Origin: Sphaerisporangium siamense
Lineage (GTDB): Bacteria > Actinomycetota > Actinomycetes > Streptosporangiales > Streptosporangiaceae
Assembly (NCBI RefSeq): GCF_014205275.1
Contig: NZ_JACHND010000001.1
Location: forward strand, 5,580,001-5,644,000
Length of the DNA stretch: 64,000 bases
Reading direction: 5' to 3'
The first letter of the stretch is position 1. Each line of letters opens with the position of its first letter. The position numbers and the translations under genes were made by a program. Shown here piece after piece: positions 52,722 to 61,482 of the stretch. The notes beneath the pieces were generated by a model. That model was given only the letters and a program-made list of their open reading frames with translations, was not told where the DNA came from and searched no databases.

Positions 52722-53942
52722 TCACCGCCGGGCGGTGGAGGGCGCCAGAGCGTCGCCGGCGGCGCGTGAGGTCTTCGGGCGGACGCCGGCGGTGAGGAGC
52801 AGCGAGGCCGCGGTCAGCGCCACGCCGAACCAGACGACGCTCGTGACCCCCAGATGATCGGCGAGGAGTCCGCCGAGAAGCGCCCCGATCGCGATGGACG
52901 TGTTGTACGCCATGGTGTTGAGCGACATCGCGGCCTCGAAGGTGCCGGGCGCGGCGGCCTGCGTCATGGTGATCTGGGACAGCTGGACGACACCGAAGGA
53001 GAATCCCCAGAGGATCAGTGAGACGGCCGGACCGGCCGCGCCGTGACCGATCGTGAGCAGCGCCAGCAAGGAGACCACGATCCCGAGGCAGCCGGCGATG
53101 AAGCCGGCCCTCGGATTCCTGGTCACGGTGTGTCCGGCGACGAAATTGCCGGCCGCGCCTCCGGCGCCGTAGAGCATCAGCAGCACGGTGATGAGGAGCG
53201 GAGAGGCGGACGCGCTGTCCTCCAGATAGGGCCGCACGAACGTGTACGCGCCGAAATGGCCGAGCACGAACAGGACGACCGTCAACAGCACCAGACGTAG
53301 CGGGACGTTCTTCAGCGGAAGCCCGAAGACCTCCCGGACCGGGACCGCGTTCGCCGAGGGCAGCGACGGGATCAGGACGACCACCGCGACGAACACCAGC
53401 GCGCCGAGGCCCGCCCAGACGAGGAACGTGGTCCGCCAGCCGGTGAGGCTCTCCACGACCGTCCCCAGCGGTATGCCGACGACCGCCGCGATCGAGATGC
53501 CGGACATGACGACCGCGGCCGCCCTGCCCGCATGGCGTTCCGGAACCAGGCGCATCGCCATGCTCACGCCGATGGCCCAGAACACGCCGCTGGCGAAACC
53601 CATGACCAGCCGCGTCGTCAGTACCAGGGGATGGTTCGGCGAGACGGCGGTGATCACGTTGCCCAGGGTCAAGATCGCCAGGAGCGCGGACAGCAGGACG
53701 CGCCGGTTGACGCGCCTGGTCCACGCCACGATGAACGGCACGCCGAGCCCCGCCGAGACGCCGTACAACGTGACCATGAGCCCGGCGGCGCCCACGGATA
53801 CGCCCAGGCTCGCGCTGACCGGCGTGAGCAGGCCGACGGGCATCAACTCGGTCGTGAGGAAGACGAACAGGCTGGCCGTGATCGCGGCGACCCCCAGCCA
53901 AGACCTCAAGGCCGCGCGCGGATGTACGTCATGTGTGACCAT
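52722..53942 (-). CDS. MFS drug-type transporter (AraJ/DHA1-like)
   Basis: A 406-residue, 12-helix transporter from ATG 53942. The first helix FVFLTTELMPVGLLTPVSAS and the motif-C-like GIPLGTVVESLTGWRTTFLV are typical of DHA1 drug exporters such as AraJ/YdhP. The ATG abuts the remnant of a divergent LysR gene, so its original promoter and regulator are probably lost or altered. Confidence 0.9.
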   Translation of the reverse strand: MVTHDVHPRAALRSWLGVAAITASLFVFLTTELMPVGLLTPVSASLGVSVGAAGLMVTLYGVSAGLGVPFIVAWTRRVNRRVLLSALLAILTLGNVITAVSPNHPLVLTTRLVMGFASGVFWAIGVSMAMRLVPERHAGRAAAVVMSGISIAAVVGIPLGTVVESLTGWRTTFLVWAGLGALVFVAVVVLIPSLPSANAVPVREVFGLPLKNVPLRLVLLTVVLFVLGHFGAYTFVRPYLEDSASASPLLITVLLMLYGAGGAAGNFVAGHTVTRNPRAGFIAGCLGIVVSLLALLTIGHGAAGPAVSLILWGFSFGVVQLSQITMTQAAAPGTFEAAMSLNTMAYNTSIAIGALLGGLLADHLGVTSVVWFGVALTAASLLLTAGVRPKTSRAAGDALAPSTARR

Positions 53943-54270
53943 CTTCTGCTTTCCGATCATCGACTTCCGCGCCGGCGCGGCCGGGCGGGCGCAGTCGGAC
54001 GAGGCCTTCGCGGCCGCGGGGGTCCGGCGCGAGGTGCCCTTCGAGGTGTCGTCCGCCGACCTCATGGTCGATCTGGTCCGGCAGGGCCTCGGGGTCGGCA
54101 TGCTGCCGGCCGCGTACGCGCCGCGCTTCACCGACCTGCGCGTCATCCGTCTTCGCGACGCCCCCACGCGGGTGGAGCACCTGATCTGGCACTCCCGGCC
54201 GTCCCCGGCGGCCACGGCCTTCCTCGACCTGCTGGCCGCCGCCCCAGCGTCCGCTGCGCGGCCCGCCTGA
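53941..54270 (+). pseudogene. LysR-type regulator, C-terminal fragment
   Basis: From IIDFRAGAAGRAQSDEAFAA, through EVPFEVSSADLMVDLVRQGL and GVGMLPAAYAPRF, to the stop, this is the last third of a LysR substrate-binding domain. The DNA-binding domain and most of the sensor are absent: sequence identity ends at the MFS start codon, which overlaps the first bases. It was probably the divergent regulator of the MFS gene, truncated by deletion. Confidence 0.8.
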
Positions 54271-54287
54271 CTCGCACGCCCCCGAAA

Positions 54288-54317
54288 GGGTGGCCCGGCC
54301 ATGTGGCCGGGCCACCC
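54288..54317 (+). terminator. Strong terminator after the LysR remnant
   Basis: GGGTGGCCCGGCC (54288-54300) pairs perfectly with GGCCGGGCCACCC (54305-54317) around an ATGT tetraloop, followed by CTTGTCCG. Confidence 0.85.
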
Positions 54318-54536
54318 CTTGTCCGTCCGCGCGGCCTGCGCGGGCGGGCCCGGCGACGAGGAGTTCCGCGCCTTGCCTCGCGTGCTCACCCACCCATCAC
54401 CGGGACGGCCGGTGGTCCGCACGATGGGCGAAATACACGACAGTAGGTGTCGTATTTCGTAGGGAGCATGGTGGCACCGGCGTCCATGGCGGACGCGGGA
54501 CAGATGACATGAACCTTCGGACGGACAAGGATCTCG

Positions 54537-55070
54537 ATGCGCGAAATGCCGGAAGAGCTCGAACGGCTGCAAGCCCTCCTCGACACCTCGCTTGCCCGTT
54601 CCACCTCGCACCTGCGCTCGATCTTCACCGAGAGGACCATGAGCGCGGAGACGCTCACCCGGGTCCTGACCGGTATGTGCACGCTCGCCGTCTCCACCGT
54701 GACGGCGAAGGGCGAGCCGCGGATCAGCGGCGTGGACGGGCATTTCCTGCACGGCCAATGGCACTTCGGCACGGCGCGCGGCGCCGCCAAGGCCCGCCAC
54801 CTCGCCGCCCGCCCCGCCGTCAGCGTCGCGCACATGCGCGGCGAGGACCTGGGCGTGTTCACGCACGGCACGGTCGAGACGCTCAATCCGCAGGACGGCG
54901 AACCCGCCGCGGACTGGCCGGACCTGCTCGCCTACTTCAAGGACTTCTACGGCGACGACGCCTTCGACTGGGACAACGAGGTGGTCTACTACCGGCTGCG
55001 CCCGCACTGGATGACGGTCTACGCCCCCGATGTCGCGAAGGTCACCGAGGCGTCCGGCAGTTCTCGCTAG
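54537..55070 (+). CDS. Pyridoxamine-5'-phosphate-oxidase-like flavin/F420 protein
   Basis: A 177-residue split-barrel protein: CTLAVSTVTAKGEPRISGVD, GHFLHGQWHFGTARGAAKAR and HLAARPAVSVAHMRGEDLGV are the PNPOx-like strands, ending with the characteristic YRLRPHWMTVYAPD. Actinobacterial members bind FMN, F420 or haem and many are F420-dependent reductases; which applies here is unclear. ATG 54537 is chosen (AAGGA upstream), with ATG 54546 as alternative. It is convergent with the TetR gene. Confidence 0.85.
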   Translation: MREMPEELERLQALLDTSLARSTSHLRSIFTERTMSAETLTRVLTGMCTLAVSTVTAKGEPRISGVDGHFLHGQWHFGTARGAAKARHLAARPAVSVAHMRGEDLGVFTHGTVETLNPQDGEPAADWPDLLAYFKDFYGDDAFDWDNEVVYYRLRPHWMTVYAPDVAKVTEASGSSR

Positions 55071-55099
55071 CACGGGGCTGTCGCCGCGGACGCGGGGGG

Positions 55100-55873
55100 T
55101 CAGGAGGCGGGCGTGGACCTGCGCTCGACGAGGGCGGCGATGCCGTCCAGGACGCGTTCGAGGCCGAACTCGAAGGCGTGCACCGGGTCGGAGGCCCCCT
55201 TGTGCGCCTCGCCGGCCGCCTGGCCGACCCGCGCCCCCAGCGGGAAGCGAGAAGGGTCCATGAGCTTGCCCAGGTAGGGGGCGTGGGCCCACCACCACTG
55301 CTCGTCGGTCATGCCCGTGCGTTGCTCGGCCTGGGCGGCCTCCACCGCGCCGCGCGCCGCGCCGTGGACGTACCCGCCGACGAGCGTGACCACCGAGTCC
55401 ATCTCCAGGTCGGTGAGGCCGATGCCGTCGACGGCGGACAGCTCGTACTCGTAGGAGTCGGACACGTTCGGGCCGAGCGGGGGACGGCCGGTGGCGACGT
55501 AGGACAGCCAGGGGTGGCGCTGGTAGAGCGCCCACTTCTCGCGGGCGATCAGCTCCAGCCTGGCGCGCCAGCCGCCCTCGACCTCGGCCGGCCTGGCGGC
55601 CTCGCCGATCACCGTGTCCAGCATCAGGTCCAGCAGCTCGGCCTTGCCCGGTACGTAGGTGTACAGCGACATGGTGCCGACGCCGAGCCGCTCGGCGACC
55701 CGGCGCATGGACAGCGCGCCGAGGCCGTCGGCGTCGGCGACCTCGATCGCGGCCGCGACGATGCGGTCGACGCTGAGGTCGGGCCCGCCCTTCCTGCCGG
55801 ACTTCTCGCTGGTGCGCCACAGCAGGGCCAGGCTGCGCGCGGGGTCGCCCCCGCCGGTGTACTCGGTCGTCAT
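55100..55873 (-). CDS. TetR-family regulator of the ABC exporter
   Basis: A 257-residue regulator; ATG 55873 is chosen, 55885 is possible. The HTH is LSVDRIVAAAIEVADADGLG, ALSMRRVAERLGVGTMSLYT, YVPGKAELLDLMLD, and the C-terminal half matches the TetR_C class-A (tetracycline-repressor-like) ligand domain. It is divergent from drrAB-like genes with two palindromic sites between, the standard design for drug-relieved repression of an exporter. Confidence 0.9.
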   Translation of the reverse strand: MTTEYTGGGDPARSLALLWRTSEKSGRKGGPDLSVDRIVAAAIEVADADGLGALSMRRVAERLGVGTMSLYTYVPGKAELLDLMLDTVIGEAARPAEVEGGWRARLELIAREKWALYQRHPWLSYVATGRPPLGPNVSDSYEYELSAVDGIGLTDLEMDSVVTLVGGYVHGAARGAVEAAQAEQRTGMTDEQWWWAHAPYLGKLMDPSRFPLGARVGQAAGEAHKGASDPVHAFEFGLERVLDGIAALVERRSTPAS

Positions 55874-55931
55874 CGTGGCTCGCATCCTATCGCCGTCCCG
55901 TGCCCGTCCCCGGCTTGCCCGCCGTCGGCGC

Positions 55932-55971
55932 ATGCTGTACCGTACGGCAGCCCGTATGCTGTACGGTACAG
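55932..55971. promoter_or_regulatory. Tandem TetR operator candidates
   Basis: ATGCTGTAC begins both CTGTACCGTACGGCAG (55935-55950) and the perfect palindrome CTGTAC-G-GTACAG (55959-55971). The two copies sit 24 bp apart between the divergent TetR and ABC genes. Confidence 0.7.
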
Positions 55972-55996
55972 TGTACGGAAACTGAGGAGGGTGCCA

Positions 55997-56962
55997 GTGG
56001 AAACCACCGGACACGCGGTGGTCGCGGAAGGGCTGCGCAAGCGGTACGGCGGCAAGGAAGCGCTGGCGGGGTTCGACCTCGCCGTGCCCGAGGGCATCGT
56101 GTGCGGGCTGCTCGGCCCCAACGGCGCCGGCAAGACGACTGCCGTGCGGGTGCTGACCACGCTGCTGCGGCCCGACGGCGGCCGTGCCGAGGTCGCCGGG
56201 TTCGACGTCGTACGGCAGGCCGCCGAGGCGCGCCGGCGCGTCGGGCTCGTCGGCCAGAACGCCGCCCTCGACGAGGTGCTGAGCGGACGGCAGAACCTGG
56301 TCATGTTCGGCCGCCTCTACCACCTCGGCCTGGCCCGGGCGCGCCGCAGGGCCGACGAGCTGCTGGAGCGGTTCGGCCTGGCCGACACCGGCGCCAAGCC
56401 GGTCAAGCAGTACTCCGGCGGCATGCGCCGCAGGCTCGACCTGGCCGCCGGGCTCATCATCGCCCCGTCCGTGCTGTTCCTGGACGAGCCCACCACCGGC
56501 CTCGACCCGCGCGGGCGCAACGAGGTCTGGGAGGCCGTCGCGTCCCTGGTCGCGGCGGGCACCACCGTCCTGCTCACCACCCAGTACCTGGAGGAGGCCG
56601 ACCGGCTCGCCGCCAAGATCTGCGTCATGGACGCGGGCCGCGTGATCGCCGAGGGCAGCCCCGACGAGCTGAAGAGCCGCATCGGCGAGGACCGCGTCGA
56701 CATCGTGCTGCGCGCCGGCGACGACCTCGCCGGGGCCATGGCGCTCGCCGCGCGCGTCACCGGCGGCGAACCCGAGGGCGACCCCGACACCCGCCGCGTC
56801 AGCGTCCCGGTGCGCGACCGGGTGGCCGCGCTCACCGACCTGGTCCGCGCCCTGGACGAGGCCGGCATCGCCGCCGAGGACATCACGCTGCGCCGCCCCT
56901 CGCTCGACGAGGTGTTCCTGCGCCTCACCGGCGACCGCGCCGGGCGGGAGGTGGCCGCGTGA
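55997..56962 (+). CDS. ABC exporter ATP-binding protein (DrrA-like)
   Basis: A 321-residue ATPase. Walker A is GPNGAGKTT, the Q loop is in GLVGQNAALDEVLSG, the signature is YSGGMRRRLDLA and Walker B is VLFLDEPTTGLDPRG. The switch position is Gln (LLTTQYLEEAD) instead of His, as usual in the DrrA group. The C-terminal ~80 residues form the DrrA-type regulatory extension ending in LRRPSLDEVFLRLTG. The start is GTG 55997 with GAGGAGG 6 bases upstream. It is coupled to the permease gene by a GTGA overlap and powers drug or metabolite export. Confidence 0.93.
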   Translation: METTGHAVVAEGLRKRYGGKEALAGFDLAVPEGIVCGLLGPNGAGKTTAVRVLTTLLRPDGGRAEVAGFDVVRQAAEARRRVGLVGQNAALDEVLSGRQNLVMFGRLYHLGLARARRRADELLERFGLADTGAKPVKQYSGGMRRRLDLAAGLIIAPSVLFLDEPTTGLDPRGRNEVWEAVASLVAAGTTVLLTTQYLEEADRLAAKICVMDAGRVIAEGSPDELKSRIGEDRVDIVLRAGDDLAGAMALAARVTGGEPEGDPDTRRVSVPVRDRVAALTDLVRALDEAGIAAEDITLRRPSLDEVFLRLTGDRAGREVAA

Positions 56963-57783
56963 CGATCGCGACCCCCGCCCCGCGCGGCGGCCTCACCCGG
57001 CTGCGGTGGGCCCTGGCAGACGGCTGGGTGATCACCCGGCGCGACCTGGCCCACTGGGCCCGGCAGCCGGCCCAGTTCTTCATCGGGCTGCTGTTCCCGG
57101 TCATGGTCGTGCTGATCTTCGCCTACATGTTCGGCGGCGGCATGGTGATCCCCGGCGGCGGGGACTACCGGGAGTTCCTCATGCCCGGCATGTTCGCCAT
57201 GACCATGGTCTTCGGCATCGAGGCCACCTTCACCGCCGTCAGCGCCGACGCCGCGCGCGGCGTCACCGACCGGTTCCGCTCGCTGCCCATGGCGCCGTCG
57301 GCGGTCGTGACCGGGCGCGGCGTCGCCGACATGCTCAACTCGGCCGCCGCGCTCGCCGTGATGATCGCCTGCGGGCTGGCCGTCGGCTGGCGCTGGCACG
57401 AGGGGCCCGGCGCGGCGCTGGCCGCGGTGGGCCTGCTGTTGCTGCTGCGCCTCGCCCTGCTGTGGGCCGGCATCTACCTCGGGCTGGTGCTCAGGAACCC
57501 CGAGGCGGTCGTGGCCCTGCAGATCCTGGTGTGGCCGGTCGGCTTCCTGTCCAACACCTTCGCCTCGCCCGCCACCATGCCCGGCTGGCTCGGCGCGATC
57601 GCCGAGTGGAACCCGATGTCGGCCACCGTGTCGGCGACCCGCGAGCTGTTCGGCAACCCCGGCTGGGGCGGCGACACCTGGGCCGCGCAGCACGCGCGGC
57701 TCATGGCCCTGGCCTGGCCGCTGCTCCTGCTCGTGATCTTCATCCCCCTGTCGGTCCGCCGCTACCAGCGCCTCGGCCGCTGA
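56959..57783 (+). CDS. ABC-2-type permease (DrrB-like)
   Basis: A 274-residue membrane protein with six hydrophobic segments (FFIGLLFPVMVVLIFAYMFG, FLMPGMFAMTMVFGIEATFT, LLLLLRLALLWAGIYLGLVL). The ABC-2 signature RFRSLPMAPSAVVTGRGVAD is followed by late NPMSATVSATRELFGNP. It forms the membrane channel with the preceding ATPase. A perfect 15-bp stem follows 11 bp after its stop. Confidence 0.93.
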   Translation: MTIATPAPRGGLTRLRWALADGWVITRRDLAHWARQPAQFFIGLLFPVMVVLIFAYMFGGGMVIPGGGDYREFLMPGMFAMTMVFGIEATFTAVSADAARGVTDRFRSLPMAPSAVVTGRGVADMLNSAAALAVMIACGLAVGWRWHEGPGAALAAVGLLLLLRLALLWAGIYLGLVLRNPEAVVALQILVWPVGFLSNTFASPATMPGWLGAIAEWNPMSATVSATRELFGNPGWGGDTWAAQHARLMALAWPLLLLVIFIPLSVRRYQRLGR

Positions 57784-57794
57784 CCCTCCCTCCG

Positions 57795-57840
57795 CCGTCC
57801 GCCCCCGGCGCCGCGAACGCGGGCCGCCGGGGGCGGACGG
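57795..57840 (+). terminator. Terminator of the ABC exporter operon
   Basis: CCGTCCGCCCCCGGC (57795-57809) is perfectly complementary to GCCGGGGGCGGACGG (57826-57840). Confidence 0.82.
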
Positions 57841-57900
57841 TTACCTGGCGCGTAATCGATTTCCGCCGCCGGGCGCGCCAAGGTTGAGGCGTGGGACGGA

Positions 57901-57920
57901 CCCCGGCCCGCGGGCCGGGG
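57901..57920. repeat. Perfect 20-bp GC palindrome
   Basis: CCCCGGCCCG/CGGGCCGGGG is completely self-complementary. It sits in the leader 42 bp before the SnoaL-like gene and could be a cruciform or regulatory RNA hairpin. Confidence 0.7.
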
Positions 57921-57961
57921 CGCCGGACAAGGTTTCCCGATGAGGATCGATGAGGAGAGCG

Positions 57962-58333
57962 ATGATGAGCGACATCGAAGAACTGGTCAGCCAGTACATC
58001 GCCGTGTGGAACGAGACCGACCCGGCGGCGCGCCGCGCGGGCGTCGCCCGGGTGTGGGACGCGGAGGGCTACTACACCGACCCGCTGGCCGCCGTCGAGG
58101 GGCACGACGCCATCGACGCGATGATCGCCGCCGTGCAGGCGCAGTTCCCCGGGTTCGCGTTCCGGCTCGCCGGCACGGTGGACGCCCACCACGACGTGGC
58201 GCGCTTCGGCTGGCGGCTCGGCCCGCGCGGGGACGCCGAGTCCGTCATGGACGGCTTCGACGTGGTGACCCTCACCGAGGACGGCCGCATCCGCCACGTC
58301 TACGGCTTCCTCGACAAGGTCCCCACCGCCTGA
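57962..58333 (+). CDS. SnoaL-like (NTF2-fold) protein
   Basis: A 123-residue alpha+beta barrel: ELVSQYIAVWNETDPAARRA, WDAEGYYTDPLAAVEGHDAI, HHDVARFGWRLGP and VVTLTEDGRIRHVYGFLD are the typical NTF2-like strand pattern seen in SnoaL polyketide cyclases and limonene-epoxide-hydrolase-like proteins. ATG 57962 follows GAGGAG. There are no adjacent biosynthetic genes, so catalysis is not assignable. Confidence 0.85.
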   Translation: MMSDIEELVSQYIAVWNETDPAARRAGVARVWDAEGYYTDPLAAVEGHDAIDAMIAAVQAQFPGFAFRLAGTVDAHHDVARFGWRLGPRGDAESVMDGFDVVTLTEDGRIRHVYGFLDKVPTA

Positions 58334-58444
58334 CGAGCGGACCCCGCCCTCCGCGGCCCCGACGGCGCGTGGCCGCGGCCGGCGTGGCCCACGCCCTGCG
58401 CGTCGCCCCTCGTCCGCCGCGGGGGCGCGCGGCGTGGGGACGCG

Positions 58445-59689
58445 TCAGCCGGGACCGGTGAGCCGGGACGCCTTGGCGTTCAGGTAGCGCTGCCGGGCGA
58501 GGCCGGAGGTCCGTGCGGCCGCCTCCCGGTAGGCCGCGCGGGCCGCCGCGTGGTCGCCGGACATCTCCAGCAGGTGCGCGCGCACCGCGAACAGGCGGTG
58601 GTCCCCGGCGATCCGCTCGTCGGCGGCGAGGTCGTCGAGCAGGTCCAGCCCCGCGCGGGCGCCCTTGACCATCGCCACCGCGACGGCGTGGTTCAGCGCC
58701 ACCACCGGCCCGCCCGCCACCCGGGCCAGCAGCTCGTACAACGCCATGATCTGCGGCCAGTCGGTGCGCGCCGCGTCCGGCGCCTCGTCGTGGACCGCCG
58801 CGATCGCGGCCTGGATCTGGTACGGCCCCGGCGTGCCGTGCGCCAGCGCGGCCGTCACCAGGGCGATCCCTTCGGCGATCAGCCCGGCGTCCCACAGGCC
58901 GCGGTCCTGCTCGGCCATCGGGATCAGCGCGCCGTCCGGCCCGGTGCGCGCGGGCCTGCGGGCGTCGGTGAGCAGCATCAGCGCCAGCAGCCCCGCCACC
59001 TCGCCGTCGCCGGGCAGCAGGCCGTGCAGCAGGCGGGCGAGGCGGATGGCCTCCGCCGACAGCTCCCGCCGGTGCAGGGCGGGCCCCGAGGTGGTCGCGT
59101 AGCCCTCGTTGAAGATCAGGTACAGGACGTGCAGCACCGCGCCGAGCCGGGCGTCCCGCTCCGGGCCCGCCGGGACGGCGAACGGGACGCCGCTGTCCTT
59201 GACGCGCTGCTTGGCCCGGCTGATGCGGCGGGTCATCGTCGCCTCCGGCACCAGGAAGGCGCGGGCGATCTGCGCCGTCGTCAGGCCGCCCACCGCGCGC
59301 AGGGTGAGCGCGATCTGCGAGGCGGGCGACAGCGAGGGGTGGCAGCACATGAACAGCAGGATCAGCGTGTCGTCGGAGTCCTGCGGCCGGCGGTCCGCCG
59401 GGGGAGCGAGCAACTGGTCGGGCGGCGTCCACCGGGCGGCGGCGTCCTCGCGGTCCCGGCGGGCCCGCTCGGCGCGCAGCAGGTCGGTCAGGCGCCGCGA
59501 GGCGACGGTGATCAGCCAGGCGCGGGGGTCGCGCGGACGGCCCTCCCGCGGCCACTGCACGGCCGCCGCGAGCAAAGCCTCCTGCACGGCGTCCTCGGCG
59601 GTGGCGAAGTTGCCGTAGCGCCGCACGAGCGCGCCGAGCACCTGCGGCGCGAGCGCGCGCAGGTCCCCGGCGTCGTCCCCCGTCGCCAT
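58445..59689 (-). CDS. ECF42-type RNA polymerase sigma factor
   Basis: A 414-residue sigma factor. Region 2 is AEDAVQEALLAAAVQWPREG and WLITVASRRLTDLLRAERAR; region 4 is LTTAQIARAFLVPEATMTRR, ISRAKQRVKDSGVPF. A ~230-residue C-terminal helical/TPR-like extension follows (LYLIFNEGYATTSG, VALNHAVAVAMVKGARAGLD). This domain plan, with a DGPF/YCII gene directly upstream (6-bp gap), defines the ECF42 group, where the extension replaces a classical anti-sigma factor. It likely directs transcription of its own operon. Confidence 0.92.
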   Translation of the reverse strand: MATGDDAGDLRALAPQVLGALVRRYGNFATAEDAVQEALLAAAVQWPREGRPRDPRAWLITVASRRLTDLLRAERARRDREDAAARWTPPDQLLAPPADRRPQDSDDTLILLFMCCHPSLSPASQIALTLRAVGGLTTAQIARAFLVPEATMTRRISRAKQRVKDSGVPFAVPAGPERDARLGAVLHVLYLIFNEGYATTSGPALHRRELSAEAIRLARLLHGLLPGDGEVAGLLALMLLTDARRPARTGPDGALIPMAEQDRGLWDAGLIAEGIALVTAALAHGTPGPYQIQAAIAAVHDEAPDAARTDWPQIMALYELLARVAGGPVVALNHAVAVAMVKGARAGLDLLDDLAADERIAGDHRLFAVRAHLLEMSGDHAAARAAYREAAARTSGLARQRYLNAKASRLTGPG

Positions 59690-59695
59690 GCGGCG

Positions 59696-60115
59696 CTAGT
59701 CCAGCTCCTCCGTGGCACCGGCCAGCGGCCGCACGTCCACGTACCACTCGTGCTGCAGGTTCGCGCCCTTCGGGTGCGGGGTGTCCGCGAGCCGGGCGGC
59801 GATCTGGGTGGCGCGGTCGAAGCTCTCGCACTCCACCGTCGTGTACCCGGCCAGCACCTCCTGCGTCTCGGCGTACGGCCCGTCGGTCACGACCGGCACC
59901 CCGTCCCGCAGCCGGATCCTGCGGGCGTGCACCGGGGCCGTCATGCCCTGGGCGTCGACGAACTCGCCGGACTCGATGAGGTCCTGGTTCCACTCGGCCA
60001 TGAAGGCGTGCAGGGCGGCGATGTCCTCCTGCGTCCAGACCACCCCGCCGGTGTCCTTGCCCGCGAGCATGTCGTGGTCCCGCTGCGAGCCGTACATCAG
60101 GATCATGTACTTCAC
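59696..60115 (-). CDS. YCII/DGPF-domain protein partner of ECF42
   Basis: A 139-residue protein starting at GTG 60115 (GAGGAAG upstream): KYMILMYGSQRDHDMLAGKD, RLRDGVPVVTDGPYAETQEV and LAGYTTVECESFDRATQIA. The DGP(F/Y) motif names the family; the fold is YCII-like (dimeric ferredoxin). It is the usual co-operonic partner and regulon target of ECF42 sigma factors; its biochemical role is unknown. Confidence 0.92.
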   Translation of the reverse strand: MKYMILMYGSQRDHDMLAGKDTGGVVWTQEDIAALHAFMAEWNQDLIESGEFVDAQGMTAPVHARRIRLRDGVPVVTDGPYAETQEVLAGYTTVECESFDRATQIAARLADTPHPKGANLQHEWYVDVRPLAGATEELD

Positions 60116-60293
60116 GGTCGTCTTCCTCTCCGCCGGCGCCCTCGCGGCGCCGCACACCCGGGACGTCGAGGCCGCGCGCCGCGTCCGGACATCTCCACGC
60201 GACGGTTCCGCGAGAATCTCGCCGGGGCCGGCCAGGGGTGCGTGTCAGCGTACGCGCGGGCGCGCCGCGGCGGGGAACGCGGGCCCGCCCGTC

Positions 60294-61100
60294 CTACGGC
60301 TTGCGGCCCACCGCGGCGTACATGTTGGTGGCAGCGTCCGGGAGCGGCTCCTCGCCGGGGTCCGGCTGCCAGCGGGGCATCGGGACGACGCCGGGGTCGA
60401 GCAGGTCCAGGCCGGTGAACAGGCGTTCCACTTCGGCGCGTCCGCGCAGGTACATCGGGATGCCCCGGTCGGTGTACTCGCGGGCCAGGCGCTCGGACTC
60501 GGGGGCGAGCTCGCCGGTGGGGATGGTGATGGCGAGGTAGCTGCCCGAGGGGAGCGGCCGCAGCAGCGCCTCCACCACCTGCTGGGCGTGCTCGACGAAC
60601 TGGAGCATCGCTATCACGGTCAGCGCGACCGGCCGGGAGAGGTCGATCACCTGGTGGAGCGTCGCGTCGCCGAGCAGCGTCTCGGGGGTGCGCATGTCGG
60701 CCTGGATGTAGGCGATGCGCCCCTCGGGCGTGCCGGTCAGCAGGGCGCGCGCGTGCGTCAGCACGATGGGGTCGTTGTCGACGTAGACGATGCGCGCGTC
60801 GGGCGCGGTCCGCTGGATCACCTCGTGCAGGTTCGGCGACGAGGGGATGCCGGTGCCGACGTCGATGAACTGCCGCACGCCCCGGCCGGTGAGGTAGCGG
60901 GCCATCCGGTGCATGCAGGCGCGGTTGGCCAGCATCGAGGTGCGCAGTCCCGGCCAGTCGGCCAGCACCGTGGCCGCGGTCTCCCGGTCGGCGGCGAAGT
61001 TGTCCTTGCCGCCCATGATGTAGTCGTAGACCCGTGCCGAGTGCGGCCGGTTGGTCTGCAGATCGACCGCGTCGATCGGGTTGTGGGGGGCGTCTGACAT
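60294..61100 (-). CDS. SAM-dependent methyltransferase, DUF574/SAV2177 family
   Basis: A 268-residue protein from ATG 61100. NRPHSARVYDYIMGGKDNFA is the diagnostic N-terminus of this actinomycete-restricted family. The SAM pocket is FIDVGTGIPSSPNLHEVIQ with IVYVDNDPIVLTHARAL. The family is strongly amplified in filamentous actinobacteria; substrates are mostly unknown. Its presence is one of the best taxonomic clues in the window. The 381-bp upstream gap is shared with a divergent gene. Confidence 0.92.
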   Translation of the reverse strand: MSDAPHNPIDAVDLQTNRPHSARVYDYIMGGKDNFAADRETAATVLADWPGLRTSMLANRACMHRMARYLTGRGVRQFIDVGTGIPSSPNLHEVIQRTAPDARIVYVDNDPIVLTHARALLTGTPEGRIAYIQADMRTPETLLGDATLHQVIDLSRPVALTVIAMLQFVEHAQQVVEALLRPLPSGSYLAITIPTGELAPESERLAREYTDRGIPMYLRGRAEVERLFTGLDLLDPGVVPMPRWQPDPGEEPLPDAATNMYAAVGRKP

Positions 61101-61482
61101 CTCTGGATTACTGCCTTCCGGTTGCTCCCGCCGTACGGTCACGGCCGCGCACTCAAGATCAACCTTAGTGTGCGGAACCAGCCACATACCGCCGGTTCCT
61201 TCATATCGTGCCTTCGCCGCGACGCCCGGGAAACCCGGTAACTCCTCATCGGGCCGACGGCCGCCGACCCCTCACCGGCCGCGCCGCTCGTCCTGTGACG
61301 ACGCGGCCGTCCCTTCCGCGCCGGTTGTTCCGGCCGCGTCCGATCCCCCGGTGTGAGGGCCTGTCACCGGGGGTCGGCCGGGGCCGGAATCAGGGGCCCT
61401 TATGGGGCCCCGAAAAGGCGATCACGCCCCTGACCGGCCACGTCTTCCCCCAGCATGGGTGAATGTTGTCTATTGTTTCGAC
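61101..61482. other. Divergent intergenic region
   Basis: No gene is seen. A GGGGCCC/GGGCCCC hairpin lies near 61393-61411. An AT-rich patch TGTTGTCTATTGTTTCG (61464-61480) immediately before the glycosidase-like start could be a -10 region giving a leaderless or very short-leader transcript. Confidence 0.45.

Noticed and set aside
55100-56323. 407-codon reading of the TetR gene
   Set aside because: The extra N-terminus is antisense to the ABC ATPase; family homology starts at 55873/55885.
58550-60418. 622-codon plus-strand frame over ECF42 and DGPF genes
   Set aside because: Antisense shadow made of Arg/Gly/Val; the minus-strand genes have clear signatures.
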